Shown here piece after piece: positions 27,101 through 35,452 of a stretch of DNA of 64,000 bases. Position numbers and translations under genes: made by a program. The DNA lies in contig PLBE01000053.1 of assembly GCA_003134435.1 (NCBI GenBank), positions 54,967-118,966 on the forward strand. Direction: 5' to 3'. The notes beneath the pieces are model-generated. The model made no database searches. It was not told the DNA's origin and was given only the letters and a program-made list of their open reading frames with translations. The DNA comes from Acidobacteriaceae bacterium. Lineage in GTDB: Bacteria > Acidobacteriota > Terriglobia > Terriglobales > Acidobacteriaceae. Within the stretch, counting starts at the first letter, position 1. The number at the start of each line of letters is the position of its first letter.

Positions 27101-27378
27101 TGTCGCGCCTCAATGGGGGTCTGAACGCACTCGTCAGCGCTGTCGATACGGCCGACGCGGCACCGACGACGCAGCAATTCGCGATGTTGGTGGAATTGGA
27201 GAAGGCGCTGGAAGAGCAGTTAGCGGAGTGGGCACGGCTCAAGGCGAAAGATATTCCAGAGCTGAACGAGGGGCTGAAGAAAGCGGGATTGCCTCCGATT
27301 GATCTGGGGAAACCCGTGCCGGGTTGGGCCGACGCGACCAAGGCAACGACGCTGGATCGGGACAGGAACGAAGAATAG
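24163..27378 (+). CDS. Large secreted VPS10/sortilin-like BNR-repeat protein
   Basis: About 1071 residues from GTG 24163 (GGGGA 7 nt upstream); GTG 24151 is the alternative. A signal peptide (RFLRIVSVILCIVLLPCSVLA-Q) leads to about ten Asp-box repeats of the S-x-D-G-G-x-x-W type, for example KSTDYGRTW, KSSDGGRTW, KSSDGGSSW, RSDDGGESW, STRDGGNSW and RTHDGGKSW. These build a beta-propeller of the sortilin-N/BNR kind. The C-terminal 300 residues include a beta-rich segment (GPVTLEIIDAASGELVRHF) and a helical end. Such proteins are annotated as glycosyl hydrolases, but no catalytic residue is identifiable. It stands alone. Confidence 0.85.
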   Translation: MIQRFLRIVSVILCIVLLPCSVLAQDYDPAMFRELHWRLIGPFRGGRTVAISGVPGQQNVFYMAPNNGGVWKSTDYGRTWTPIFDDQPTGSIGALAVAPSDPNTIYVGSGEGLRRPDLSVGNGVYKSSDGGRTWQHLDLQDAQQIASIIVDPKDANRVFVAAQGHPYGPNEQRGIFRSLNGGRTWEKVLYKDENAGGMDLVFDPRNSQVIFASLWASRRPPWTTGGGYDGPGSGLYKSSDGGSSWRQLTRGLPGATEGIGRIGPTVSPSDPDRMYAWVNAKKGSGIYRSDDGGESWQQVNDEERVWGRGDDFGCVRVDPRNKDVIYVANTSTYRSTDAGKDFTAIKGAPGGDDYHTIWINPENPDIIALAVDQGATISVNGGRTWSSWYNQPTAQFYHVITDSEFPYWVYGGQQESGSIGTASRSDFGEITFRDWTTVGVEEYGYVAPDPLHPNLIYGGKVTVFDRSTGQTRDVSPVVLRTGQYRFNRTAPLIFSPVDPHVLYLGSNVVFSTRDGGNSWQIISPDLTRADPGVPETLGPFVADDPAKGKHRGVIYSVAPSPKDANLIWAGTDDGLIQVTRDGGKKWENVTPAELTPWSKLAQVDASHFDTSTAYAAVNRFRLDDLRPYIYRTHDGGKSWQKIVSGLPRDEPVNTVREDPERKGLLFAGTERSVYVSWDDGDHWQSLQMNLPPTSIRDLVVHHDDVVVGTHGRSFWILDNITPLRQFSREVADSPAHLFAPQLTYRVRRNNNTDTPLPPEEPAGQNPPDGAMIDYFVKTPVSGPVTLEIIDAASGELVRHFSSADKPEAVNPRDFNVPMYWVRPARTLSVEAGMHRFVWDLTYPAPEVLTRDYPISAIYHDTPLYPMGATVLPGQYRIVLTVGGKSYSQILELKMDPRVKTSPEDLRRQFEFDRKIAGALHQDFEALQQVRSLRAQLKALGGSPDAIQKPAAALEGKAASIEGEEGGYATLYLSTPEGRSLSRLNGGLNALVSAVDTADAAPTTQQFAMLVELEKALEEQLAEWARLKAKDIPELNEGLKKAGLPPIDLGKPVPGWADATKATTLDRDRNEE

Positions 27379-27383
27379 CTGGT

Positions 27384-27515
27384 GTGGAGCGGGCGCTCCT
27401 GTCCGCTGCTTATGCCGTTGGTGTTGGACTTAGTTGTTCAGGCGGGACCAAAACGGGCCGATCACAGCTATAAGAATCAAAGCAAAAGCAAGGGCAGCGG
27501 GCCGAGAGTGTCCGC
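27384..27515. repeat. Dispersed-repeat remnants after the VPS10 gene
   Basis: Two short pieces (gtgtggagcgggcgctcctgt at about 27381-27401 and gagagtgtccgctctacac at about 27503-27521) belong to the same degenerate family as the unit after polA near 5556. They flank the convergent gap between the VPS10 and CCA-enzyme genes. Confidence 0.45.
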
Positions 27516-27524
27516 TCTACACGA

Positions 27525-28979
27525 TTAAGGCAGGGGGAACTGGCGGGCCAATAGTTTCAGCGCCGCGTCGTGGGAGGTGATGCGGCCTTCCAGTTGCGCA
27601 TCTTCGATGGCGGTCAGAATTTCTTTGAAGCGGGGGCCGGGTTGATAGCCGGCTGCGATCAGGTCGCGCCCGGTAATCAGCGGAGTGGGCCGGATCGCTT
27701 CGGGCGGGATCGAACGCAACTGCTCGCGCGAATACTCGTAGGAGTCGAGATTGCCGTGGCTGGAAAGGCAGTCGAGGCGGTGCAATTCCAAGTGCTCGTC
27801 GAAGGCGGACAGGCGCAGAAACTTCTTGAGCGTCGATTGCTTCATGCGCTGAACGTCTCCAAAGCGCATGTGATTGTCGATTAGAGCCAGAATCTGGCCG
27901 GTCTCGTGGTTGGAGAAGCGCAGACGGCGGCAGACTTCGGCGGCCATTTTCACACCTACATCCACGTGTCCATCGAAGCGGATGCGGTCGGGCGCGATGC
28001 GGAAAGTAGGCGGCTTGCCCACGTCGTGCAGCAGCGCTCCCCAGGCCAGGGTCTTGGAACAGCCGGCAGGAAGCTTTTCGAGCAGCAAGAGTGTGTGCAC
28101 GAAGACATCGCCTTCGGGATGGTGCTGGGGGGACTGCCCGACTGCTTTCATCGCGGCGATTTCCGGCAAGACTTCGAGTAGGAGGCCGGTTGTATCGAGC
28201 AGTTCGAAGGCTTGGCGGGCGCGGCCCTCGGTGAGCATCTTCGTGAGTTCTTCGCGGACCCGTTCGCGGGAGACCTGTTGAATTTGGGGAGCAAACTTCT
28301 GGATTGCCGCCATGGTGGCGGGTTCGATCTGGTAGTCGAAGCGGGCGGCGAATCGCACGGCGCGCAACATGCGCAGTTTGTCTTCCGCGAGGCGGCGGCT
28401 GGGATCGCCGATGGCGCGGATGATCCCGGCCTTCAGATCTTCGCGGCCGCCGACAAAATCCAAAACCTCGTTTGTTTCTGGATCGAGCATCATGCCGTTG
28501 ATGGTGAAGTCGCGGCGCTCGACGTCTTGGCGCGGGTCTTTGGTAAAGCGGACATGGTCGGGATGACGGCCGTCCGAGTAGCCTACATCGGAGCGGAAAG
28601 TCGCCACCTCGACAGACTTCTGCAGAGATGTCGGCAAGAACAGGTAGCGCTGTTTCAGCGATCCGCCCATCGCGCCCGGTAGGGCTCGCCCCTCGAAGGA
28701 GTCGGTTCGCGCAGGTTCGTCGCCTTCGTGTTCCTTCGTGTCCTTTGTGGCATCAGTGTGGAAGGGCACCAGAACGACTCCGAATTGCTCGCCTACGGCG
28801 AAGGTCTGGGGGAAGATTCGCATGACCTGCGGCGGAGTTGCGTCGGTGGCTACGTCGTAGTCGGCGGGTTCGCGGCCGAGAAGAAGATCGCGGACGCATC
28901 CTCCGGCGAAGTAGGCCTGGTGGCCGCGTTGACGGAGGGTGCGGACGATCTCCGTGGCGAGTTGTTTTGCGTTAGACAT
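27525..28979 (-). CDS. CCA-adding / poly(A) polymerase-type tRNA nucleotidyltransferase with HD domain
   Basis: 484 residues from ATG 28979. Class II features: YFAGGCVRDLLLGREPADYDVATDA (GG motif and DxD-like site), GRHPDHVRFTKDPRQDVERRDFTINGMMLDP, and RRLAEDKLRMLRAVRFAARF. A C-terminal HD domain follows (HPEGDVFVHTLLLLE, AWGALLHDVGKPPTF, HVDVGVKMA), as in CCA enzymes with phosphatase activity. It completes or repairs tRNA 3' ends. Between PFH (72-74) and VEVATFR (123-) sits an extra segment of about 48 residues that looks like a translated dispersed repeat (28614-28757). Confidence 0.9.
   Translation of the reverse strand: MSNAKQLATEIVRTLRQRGHQAYFAGGCVRDLLLGREPADYDVATDATPPQVMRIFPQTFAVGEQFGVVLVPFHTDATKDTKEHEGDEPARTDSFEGRALPGAMGGSLKQRYLFLPTSLQKSVEVATFRSDVGYSDGRHPDHVRFTKDPRQDVERRDFTINGMMLDPETNEVLDFVGGREDLKAGIIRAIGDPSRRLAEDKLRMLRAVRFAARFDYQIEPATMAAIQKFAPQIQQVSRERVREELTKMLTEGRARQAFELLDTTGLLLEVLPEIAAMKAVGQSPQHHPEGDVFVHTLLLLEKLPAGCSKTLAWGALLHDVGKPPTFRIAPDRIRFDGHVDVGVKMAAEVCRRLRFSNHETGQILALIDNHMRFGDVQRMKQSTLKKFLRLSAFDEHLELHRLDCLSSHGNLDSYEYSREQLRSIPPEAIRPTPLITGRDLIAAGYQPGPRFKEILTAIEDAQLEGRITSHDAALKLLARQFPLP
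28614..28757 (-). repeat. Repeat-derived in-frame insertion within the CCA-enzyme gene
   Basis: The minus strand carries ACAAAGGACACGAAGGAACA-type sequence, translated as KDTKEHEGDE, followed by a segment ending in RYLFLPTSLQKS. The 'ACGAAGGACACGAAGG' pattern is a common intergenic repeat in such genomes; a relative (accacggagtacaaagagg) occurs at about 1448-1466 in this window. Homologous enzymes join the two flanking strands directly. Confidence 0.6.
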
Positions 28980-29028
28980 CGGCAGTCGTAAACTAGGGCG
29001 TGTTCCTCACGGGTTTTGCGGTGAGGGA

Positions 29029-29160
29029 TTCAAGCCTTCAGGGGCTAAAGCCCCCGGTTTGAGTGGCTCCAAACGGCGCGTCTAAAGCCGCGCCCCTTCA
29101 AAGAAGTTATGAAGCGCGTCGTCGAAAGCCAAAACAGCCAAGAGCGAACAGCGAACAGCT
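29029..29160. repeat. Hairpin-rich dispersed repeat upstream of tsaD
   Basis: Contains aggggctaaagcccccgg and ggcgcgtctaaagccgcgcc, each an inverted repeat around 'taaag', then gcgaacagcgaacagc at about 29143-29159. These are typical intergenic repeat modules, not coding sequence. Reading tsaD from 29063 would translate them, which argues for the start at 29165. Confidence 0.6.
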
Positions 29161-29164
29161 AATT

Positions 29165-30331
29165 ATGCCTGACGCGAATATCCTCGGCATCGAGAGTTCC
29201 TGTGATGAGACAGGGGCGGCGGTGGTGCGTTCGGGACAGACGGTTTTGTCGAATGTGGTGGCTTCGCAGATAGCAACTCATCAGCCGTATGGCGGGGTGG
29301 TTCCGGAACTGGCGTCGCGCGAGCACTTGCGGGCGATTGTTCCGGTGGTGCGTCAGGCGCTGGTTGAAAGCGGACAAACCTATGAGTCCGTCGATGCCAT
29401 CGCGGTCACGCAGGGGCCGGGACTGGCAGGCGCGCTGCTGGTGGGCATCAGTTTCGCCAAGGCTCTAGCCTTCGGGCTGGAGAAGCCGCTGATTGCGGTG
29501 AATCATCTGGAGGGGCATATTCATGCGGTATTGCTCGAGCAGCGGCAACGAGAGAACGGCGAACTGCAGTTTCCGGTGCTGGCGCTAGTGGTGTCGGGCG
29601 GGCACACGCATCTTTATCTGGCACAGTTGCGCGAAGATCTCTGGACCTATCGCAACATCGGCCACACTCGCGACGATGCTGCGGGAGAGGCGTTCGATAA
29701 AGTTGCCAAGCTATTGGGACTGGGCTATCCCGGAGGCCCCATCATCGACCGACTGGCGGTGCATGGAGATCCGCGGGCGGTCAAATTCCAGACTTCGCAA
29801 ATGAAGCACGCGGACCGGCGCGACCACAAGCGCGACAGTTCCAGACAGGTGATCGTAGAAGATGAAGGGCCACACTTCGATTTTTCCTATAGCGGAATTA
29901 AGACGGCGGTATTGCGCTACCTCGAGACGCAGCGCCTGACGGCTGCGATTGAGGCTCGCCGGCAAGCGCTGGCGGAGATTGACCAACCGGGGCTCGAAGC
30001 GGTTCTCGGCTTATGCGACCGGCAGACGCTCAACCTGGTGGCCTCGTTCCAACGTTCGATGGTCAGCGATCTGGTTTTGAAGACGCTGGCCGCGGCGCGC
30101 GAGTATGAGGCGCGGACTCTCTTTGTGAGCGGCGGGGTGGCGGCGAATCAGGAATTGCGGGCGACGTTTGAGCGCGAGGCGGGAATGCAGGGGCTCCCCG
30201 TTTTCTTTCCTGCGCGGGCCCTTTCGACCGACAATGCGGCGATGATCGCAGCGGCGGCGTTTCCGAAGTTTCTGCGCCGTGAGTTTGTGGCGATGGATTT
30301 CTCGGCGGAGGCGGGGATGGCGCTGCGCTAG
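29165..30331 (+). CDS. tsaD: tRNA N6-adenosine threonylcarbamoyltransferase
   Basis: 388 residues from ATG 29165 ([20 protein letters not shown]). Family marks: the metal-binding [70 protein letters not shown], and [11 protein letters not shown] near the C-terminus. It transfers the threonylcarbamoyl group to A37 of ANN-decoding tRNAs, working with TsaB and TsaE, which are not in the window. Confidence 0.96.
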   Translation: MPDANILGIESSCDETGAAVVRSGQTVLSNVVASQIATHQPYGGVVPELASREHLRAIVPVVRQALVESGQTYESVDAIAVTQGPGLAGALLVGISFAKALAFGLEKPLIAVNHLEGHIHAVLLEQRQRENGELQFPVLALVVSGGHTHLYLAQLREDLWTYRNIGHTRDDAAGEAFDKVAKLLGLGYPGGPIIDRLAVHGDPRAVKFQTSQMKHADRRDHKRDSSRQVIVEDEGPHFDFSYSGIKTAVLRYLETQRLTAAIEARRQALAEIDQPGLEAVLGLCDRQTLNLVASFQRSMVSDLVLKTLAAAREYEARTLFVSGGVAANQELRATFEREAGMQGLPVFFPARALSTDNAAMIAAAAFPKFLRREFVAMDFSAEAGMALR

Positions 30332-30462
30332 GGGTCCGAGGAATCAGTTCCGGAATGAAGAAACCGCCGCGCCAGCAACTTAATCAGAGGCCAGCGCCGT
30401 AATGGAGCGCAGGGTGCCGGTGCGAGTACCGAATTGAAACCTTTCCCAGTTACAATGGTCGC

Positions 30463-31155
30463 GTGAAACCGACGATCTACGTAGTAGAAGACGACCCTGA
30501 TATTTCGCGACTAGTACGTCATCATCTAGAAGGGGCGAGCTTCAGCGTGCGGCTGTACTCGACTGGGAACCTGGTGGTGACCGACGCGGAGCGACAGCGT
30601 CCGGCATTGTTCCTGCTGGACATTATGGTGCCGGGAAAAGATGGTCTGGAACTGTGCCGCCAGATTCGGCAGTCGGTGGCGCTGGCTTCGGTGCCCGTGA
30701 TTTTCCTGACGGCCAAGAGCAGCGAGGCGGATCGCGTGCTGGGGTTGGAGTTGGGCGCGGATGATTATATCCCCAAGCCTTTTAGTCCGCGCGAACTCGT
30801 GGCCCGGGTGAAGGCGGTGCTGCGGCGTTTTGAGCGGCCGCTGCCGCCGCTCCCGACCAAGATTGATGAAATTCACATTGACCCGAGCGCGATGACCTTG
30901 ACGGTGCGCGGGAAGCAGGTCCCGACGACGGCGACGGAGTTTCGATTGCTCGACCACTTCATGCGGCACGCCGGGCGCGTTTTCACTCGCGATCAGTTGC
31001 TCGACTCGGTCTGGCGGGATACGGCTTATGTTACGCCGCGTTCGGTGGACGTTTATGTGCGGCGCATTCGGGAAAAGATCGAGCCCGATCCGGAGAATCC
31101 ACGTTACCTGAAAACGGTGCGGGGGGCCGGCTATCGCTTTGAGGTCGCGCGGTGA
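30463..31155 (+). CDS. phoB: OmpR/PhoB-family response regulator
   Basis: 230 residues from GTG 30463. The receiver is complete: VVEDDPDIS (acidic pair), LFLLDIMVPGKDG (phospho-Asp), FLTAKSS, and GADDYIPKPFSPRELVARV (Lys). The C-terminal winged helix follows (TATEFRLLDHFMRHAGRVFT, VDVYVRRIREKIEPDPENPRY). It overlaps the kinase gene by GTGA. The assignment to PhoB rests on this pairing with a PhoR-like kinase and on the phoU gene 4 kb downstream. Confidence 0.85.
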   Translation: MKPTIYVVEDDPDISRLVRHHLEGASFSVRLYSTGNLVVTDAERQRPALFLLDIMVPGKDGLELCRQIRQSVALASVPVIFLTAKSSEADRVLGLELGADDYIPKPFSPRELVARVKAVLRRFERPLPPLPTKIDEIHIDPSAMTLTVRGKQVPTTATEFRLLDHFMRHAGRVFTRDQLLDSVWRDTAYVTPRSVDVYVRRIREKIEPDPENPRYLKTVRGAGYRFEVAR

Positions 31156-32879
31156 GAAGCCGCATTTTCTTTAAATTGATGTTTGTGTTTCTGCTGGTGA
31201 TCGGCGCCACCGCCATCACTCTGCAGTTGACGGTGCACAAGGTGTGGGAGCGCACTCTGCATGAGCAGATCGAGCGCAATCTGAGGCAGAAGACCTTGAT
31301 GTTCGCCTATCGCGTGGAGGCGGACCGGCAACACTCGCTGGCCGATATTACCTCGCAGGAGGGCCAGGCGGCTGGGGCTCGCGCCACGGTTATCGATCCC
31401 ACGGGCAAGGTGCTGGCGGATTCGGAAGCGGATCCCAGCACCATGGAGAACCACGCGGGTCGCAAGGAGTTTGCCGCGGCACTGGCTGGGCAAATGGGCG
31501 TCGATGAGCGCGGCAGTCGCAGTGTGAGCGTTCCATTCTTGTATGTAGCAGCGCCGGTTTCCGGAGGGGCGGTTCGATTGGCGTATCCGTTGCCCGAGAT
31601 GGAGATTACGGATCGTCCGCTGGCGGTGGCGTTGTTCTGGGGATCGCTGGCTGCGTTTGTGTTCGCGATGGCAGTGGCGGCGGCGGCTTCCCAATATGTG
31701 GGGCGGCGGCTGCAGCGCATCGTGAATTTTGCCGAGCGGGTGGCAGGTGGCGATCTGACGGCGCGGATTGCGTCCTCTTCGACCGACGAAATCGGGCAGG
31801 TAGCGGCCGCGCTCGATAAGACGACGCGGGGGGTGGAGGAAAGCTACGCTCGCGTGCAGACCAGCCAGCGCGAACTGGAAACCCTTCTGAACAGCATGCA
31901 GGACGCGGTGATTGCGGTCGATGTCGACGGGCGGGTGCAGTGGGCGAATCGGGGCATGGATCGGCTGCTGTTGCGCGCTCCGCGACTGAATGCGCCGTTG
32001 ATTGACAGCGTGCGCGACCCGGAGTTTCTGGCTGCGATCCAACAAGCGGCGCGGGAGCAAGTAGTGACTTCGGCGCGCTCGAATACGATCGCGTCGGGAC
32101 GTACATTCGATGTGACGGCGGCTCCGATGCCGGGAGGCGGCGCGGTCGCCGTGTTGCGCGATCTGACCGAGACGGAGCGAATGGAGAAAAGCCGCCGCGA
32201 TTTTATCGCGAACGTCTCGCATGAACTGCGCACGCCGCTGACATCCATCCAGGGATACACGGAGACGCTGCTCGACAGTCCGCTGGCGGACAATCACGTA
32301 CGCGAGTTTTTGGAAATCATTCGCAAGAACTCGGCGCGCATGTCGCGCCTCACGGAAGATTTGCTGACTCTGGCTCGGGTCGAATCAGGGGAGCAACGCT
32401 TTGACATCCAGCGGGTGAGCACCGAGGAATTGCTGCAGGATGCGTGGGAAAGTTTTCGTGAGGTGGCGCGCTCGTACGGGGTCGAACTGGAGATGGAGAA
32501 TTCGGTTCCCACGGTTTACGTGAATGCGGATCGCGAGGCCATCCATCAGATTTTTTCCAACTTGATCGAAAATGCGCTAAAGTACGCGGCGTCAGGAAAG
32601 AAGGTGATTCTTGGAGCCCGCGAATCGGAGATTGGCGTCGAATTCTATGTGAGGGACCTGGGACCCGGCATTTCCTCCGAACACCTTCACCGTCTTTTCG
32701 AGCGTTTTTACCGTGTAGATAAGGCTCGCTCGCGGGAATCCGGAGGCACTGGACTGGGGCTGGCCATTGCGAAGCACATCGTGCTGGCGCACGGAGGAAC
32801 GATTCGTGCCGAGAGCGAACTGCACCACGGCTCGAGCTTCCTGTTTAACCTGACTGCTTCCGAGGCGAATGCAGACTAA
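31152..32879 (+). CDS. phoR: PhoR-like sensor histidine kinase
   Basis: 575 residues from GTG 31152, overlapping the regulator stop by 4 bp. Domains in order: membrane helix (FKLMFVFLLVIGATAITLQLTV), periplasmic region (about 30-155), second helix (AVALFWGSLAAFVFAMAVAAAA), HAMP (RRLQRIVNFAERVAGGDLTA), PAS (LLNSMQDAVIAVDVDGRVQWAN), HisKA (RRDFIANVSHELRTPLTSI with the phospho-His), and HATPase (IFSNLIENALKYA; DLGPGIS; GGTGLGLAIAKHI). The HAMP/PAS/HisKA order matches PhoR-type phosphate kinases; the signal itself is not proven by sequence. Confidence 0.88.
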   Translation: MRSRIFFKLMFVFLLVIGATAITLQLTVHKVWERTLHEQIERNLRQKTLMFAYRVEADRQHSLADITSQEGQAAGARATVIDPTGKVLADSEADPSTMENHAGRKEFAAALAGQMGVDERGSRSVSVPFLYVAAPVSGGAVRLAYPLPEMEITDRPLAVALFWGSLAAFVFAMAVAAAASQYVGRRLQRIVNFAERVAGGDLTARIASSSTDEIGQVAAALDKTTRGVEESYARVQTSQRELETLLNSMQDAVIAVDVDGRVQWANRGMDRLLLRAPRLNAPLIDSVRDPEFLAAIQQAAREQVVTSARSNTIASGRTFDVTAAPMPGGGAVAVLRDLTETERMEKSRRDFIANVSHELRTPLTSIQGYTETLLDSPLADNHVREFLEIIRKNSARMSRLTEDLLTLARVESGEQRFDIQRVSTEELLQDAWESFREVARSYGVELEMENSVPTVYVNADREAIHQIFSNLIENALKYAASGKKVILGARESEIGVEFYVRDLGPGISSEHLHRLFERFYRVDKARSRESGGTGLGLAIAKHIVLAHGGTIRAESELHHGSSFLFNLTASEANAD

Positions 32880-32887
32880 GGACCCTC

Positions 32888-32947
32888 TGAACACGTACTC
32901 GCCTGATGGGGCAACGGTATTCGTGCGGCGCGGGCTTTTCGAGGACG
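32888..32947. repeat. Dispersed repeat copy downstream of phoR
   Basis: tactcgcctgatggggcaacggtatt followed by gcgggcttttcgaggacgg parallels the sequence after polA (gctcgcctgattcggcagcggtat, then gcaggcttttcgcggacag at about 5541-5559). Both begin just after a stop codon. Confidence 0.55.
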
Positions 32948-32977
32948 GACCTGAGCGCGTTCCAAGCCTGCTTGCCT

Positions 32978-35164
32978 TCACTTTGTCGCCGCCGCGTACT
33001 TGACGCCCAACTGATGCCACAAGAAGCTGAGGATGTCGGCGGTCTGCTCGACCTCTTCGTCGAGTGCGGTGCCCATGCCGTGGCCGGCGCTGGAAGTGGT
33101 GCGTAAAAGGACGGGATGGCCGGAACGGTTGGCCGATTGCAGGCGGGCGATCATCTTGCGCGATTGCATGGGATTGACGCGATGGTCGTTTTCGCCGGTG
33201 AGGAAGAGAATGGCAGGATAAGCGGCGCCATTTTTCACGTGGTGATACGGAGAGTATGCGTAAAGCGCTCCGAATTGATCGGGGTCCTTGACGGTCCCGA
33301 ACTCGGTGACGTTGAAAGCGCCGTTAGGATCGAGTTCGACGCGCAGCATATCGTAGATGCCCACTTCGGAGACGACAGCGCGAAACAGGTCAGGACGCTC
33401 GGTGAGAGCGGCGCCCATCAGTAGTCCTCCATTGCTGCCGCCGAGAATCGCAAGGTGCGCAGGGGAGGTGTATCTCTGGTCGATCAGGAACTGAGCGGAG
33501 GCGAGGAAATCGTCAAAGACATTTTGTTTACGAGTCAGATTGCCGGCGTGGTGCCATTCCTCGCCGTACTCGCCACCGCCGCGAAGGTTGGCGTCGACAT
33601 AGACGCCTCCCTGATCGAGCCAAAGGCGGGCGAATGATCCTAGAAAAACGGGCTTTTCGCTGATGCCATAACCGCCATAGCCATACAGCAGAGTGGGGTT
33701 TCCGCCGTCCAGTTTTGTTCCCTTGCGGCGGATGATATTCAAGGGGACCCGCGTCCCATCCTTGGAGACGGCGAATTGGCGGACGACCTCGATATCGTCG
33801 AAGTTCAGCGGAGAAGTCTCGAACAGGGCGGTGCGCGAGGCTTTGCCGCTGGCAGCCTCGAAGCGGTACCAGGCGGGCGGTTGAAGATAGGTGGAAGTGT
33901 GGAACAGCACGTCGCCGCCCCCGATGGAAAGCAACTCGCTGACGGCGGAGACCGCCGGCAGCGGCGGGGCCGCCAGAGCTTTGCCATGATTGTCGAAGAC
34001 GCGCACCCGCGATGGGCCACCGTCAATGTCGATCACATACAGGTGGTCGGTAGCGGGTACGAAGTCTTCGATGGAAGCTCGTTCGCTCTCGCCGGAACTC
34101 GCGCCACCAACGGAGAATTGCGGAACCACGAGCCGGGCTTGCGCGAGATCGAGTTGCGCCAGCGGCAGGCGGAGGATCTGGCCGCGCGGCGCATTCTTGC
34201 GCGAGAGCAGGTAGAGGGCTTGATCCGGGCCGAACTTAGCCGAGACAACTCCATCTTCAAAGTGGGTGAGCTGGGTCCATTGGCCGGAGGGATCCATGAC
34301 ATAGTGCGCGAACTGGCCGCCGTCGCCGTTGGCAACTGCAGCCAGCAGCCAGCGTCCGTCGTCGCTAGCGTCAAGGTGAATTTCGGCGATGCGAGGAAAA
34401 TCCCTGCCGATCACGTAGGTGTCTTGCTTCGGATCGGCGCCGAGCTGGTGAAAGTAAACCTGCTGGTAGAAGTTCGCGTCCTCGGGCGGGCGCTCGCTGC
34501 CTTGGGGATAGCGGGTGTAGTAGAAGCCGGAGTTATCGGCCTTCCAGTCGATACTGCCGCCGGCAGTCGCGAAGTTGACGCGCGGGACGACGTCGGTGAG
34601 CTCCCTGCCGGTGGCGACTTCAAAGATGTGAGCGGAGCTGTCTTCGGAGCCATTCTCCGAAAGGGCGACGGCAACGTATTTGCCGCCGAACGAAGGCACA
34701 TAGAAATCTACGGCGACTGATCCTCTGGTGCCAGCGGTGTTGGGATCGAAAACGATCTTCGCGCTGGCAGGATCGTCGGCGGAACTTAGGGCGACGAGCG
34801 CGGGCTGCTGCTGGGGTGGCTGGTATTTCATGGCAAACAGCATGCCGTCGCGGCATCGCATATCGTAATAACCGGCGGACGTGGCAGCGATGAGTCGATG
34901 AAGGCGCTCCTTGATGGCAGGGCGCGCGGGCAGGTGGTCGAGATATTCACGAGTGCGGGCGTTCTGGCCGGCACTCCACAGTTTCACGGCGGGGTCGTCT
35001 GAGTTCTCAAGCCAGCGGTAATCATCTGTGACCTTGACGCCGTGGTACACGTCAGTGACTGGGCGTTTGGGCGTGGCGGGCGGACCTGGAATGGTGGGAC
35101 TCGGCGCCGCAACGGCCAGGGTCAGCAAGAGGATCGCGGGGGAAATTGTGAAAGTGCTTTTCAT
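32978..35164 (-). CDS. Secreted prolyl oligopeptidase (S9A family)
   Basis: 728 residues from ATG 35164, with GGAGGG 11 nt upstream; the longer frame to 35785 crosses into the phoU region and is not used. A signal peptide (FTISPAILLLTLAVAAP) precedes the propeller (DVYHGVKVTDDYRWLENSDDPAV). The C-terminal hydrolase domain has the nucleophile AILGGSNGGLLMGAAL, the Asp in FLTGENDHRVNPMQSRKM and the His in TTSSAGHGMG. It cleaves short proline-containing peptides, here probably in the periplasm. It is inserted between phoR and phoU on the opposite strand. Confidence 0.93.
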   Translation of the reverse strand: MKSTFTISPAILLLTLAVAAPSPTIPGPPATPKRPVTDVYHGVKVTDDYRWLENSDDPAVKLWSAGQNARTREYLDHLPARPAIKERLHRLIAATSAGYYDMRCRDGMLFAMKYQPPQQQPALVALSSADDPASAKIVFDPNTAGTRGSVAVDFYVPSFGGKYVAVALSENGSEDSSAHIFEVATGRELTDVVPRVNFATAGGSIDWKADNSGFYYTRYPQGSERPPEDANFYQQVYFHQLGADPKQDTYVIGRDFPRIAEIHLDASDDGRWLLAAVANGDGGQFAHYVMDPSGQWTQLTHFEDGVVSAKFGPDQALYLLSRKNAPRGQILRLPLAQLDLAQARLVVPQFSVGGASSGESERASIEDFVPATDHLYVIDIDGGPSRVRVFDNHGKALAAPPLPAVSAVSELLSIGGGDVLFHTSTYLQPPAWYRFEAASGKASRTALFETSPLNFDDIEVVRQFAVSKDGTRVPLNIIRRKGTKLDGGNPTLLYGYGGYGISEKPVFLGSFARLWLDQGGVYVDANLRGGGEYGEEWHHAGNLTRKQNVFDDFLASAQFLIDQRYTSPAHLAILGGSNGGLLMGAALTERPDLFRAVVSEVGIYDMLRVELDPNGAFNVTEFGTVKDPDQFGALYAYSPYHHVKNGAAYPAILFLTGENDHRVNPMQSRKMIARLQSANRSGHPVLLRTTSSAGHGMGTALDEEVEQTADILSFLWHQLGVKYAAATK

Positions 35165-35452
35165 CGAAGCCAAACCCTCCAGGGCATAGGGCGGAAAGTA
35201 AATATATGGGTTGATCTGAGGTTGCCATAGTAACCCAGAAGCGAAAGAGGCGTACAGGGCGGAGAGACGGGAGTGAGGCGGGCAGAGCGGCGTCTCCAAG
35301 CCCGCAGCGGCCCGGCGATTTTGTTGTTGGAGCCAGATCAGGTTGGCTAGGCAATGAAAATTCACCGGCTTGTAACCAGCGCAGGGCAGCTTGGGAGTAT
35401 GCTTTTGAAGGGAGTGTGTGTATAGGCGGCACTCCAAACGCAGCAGGGTGGT

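Noticed and set aside
29063..29164. Longer TsaD N-terminus
   Set aside because: It translates intergenic repeat modules; the family starts right at the [12 protein letters not shown] segment after ATG 29165.
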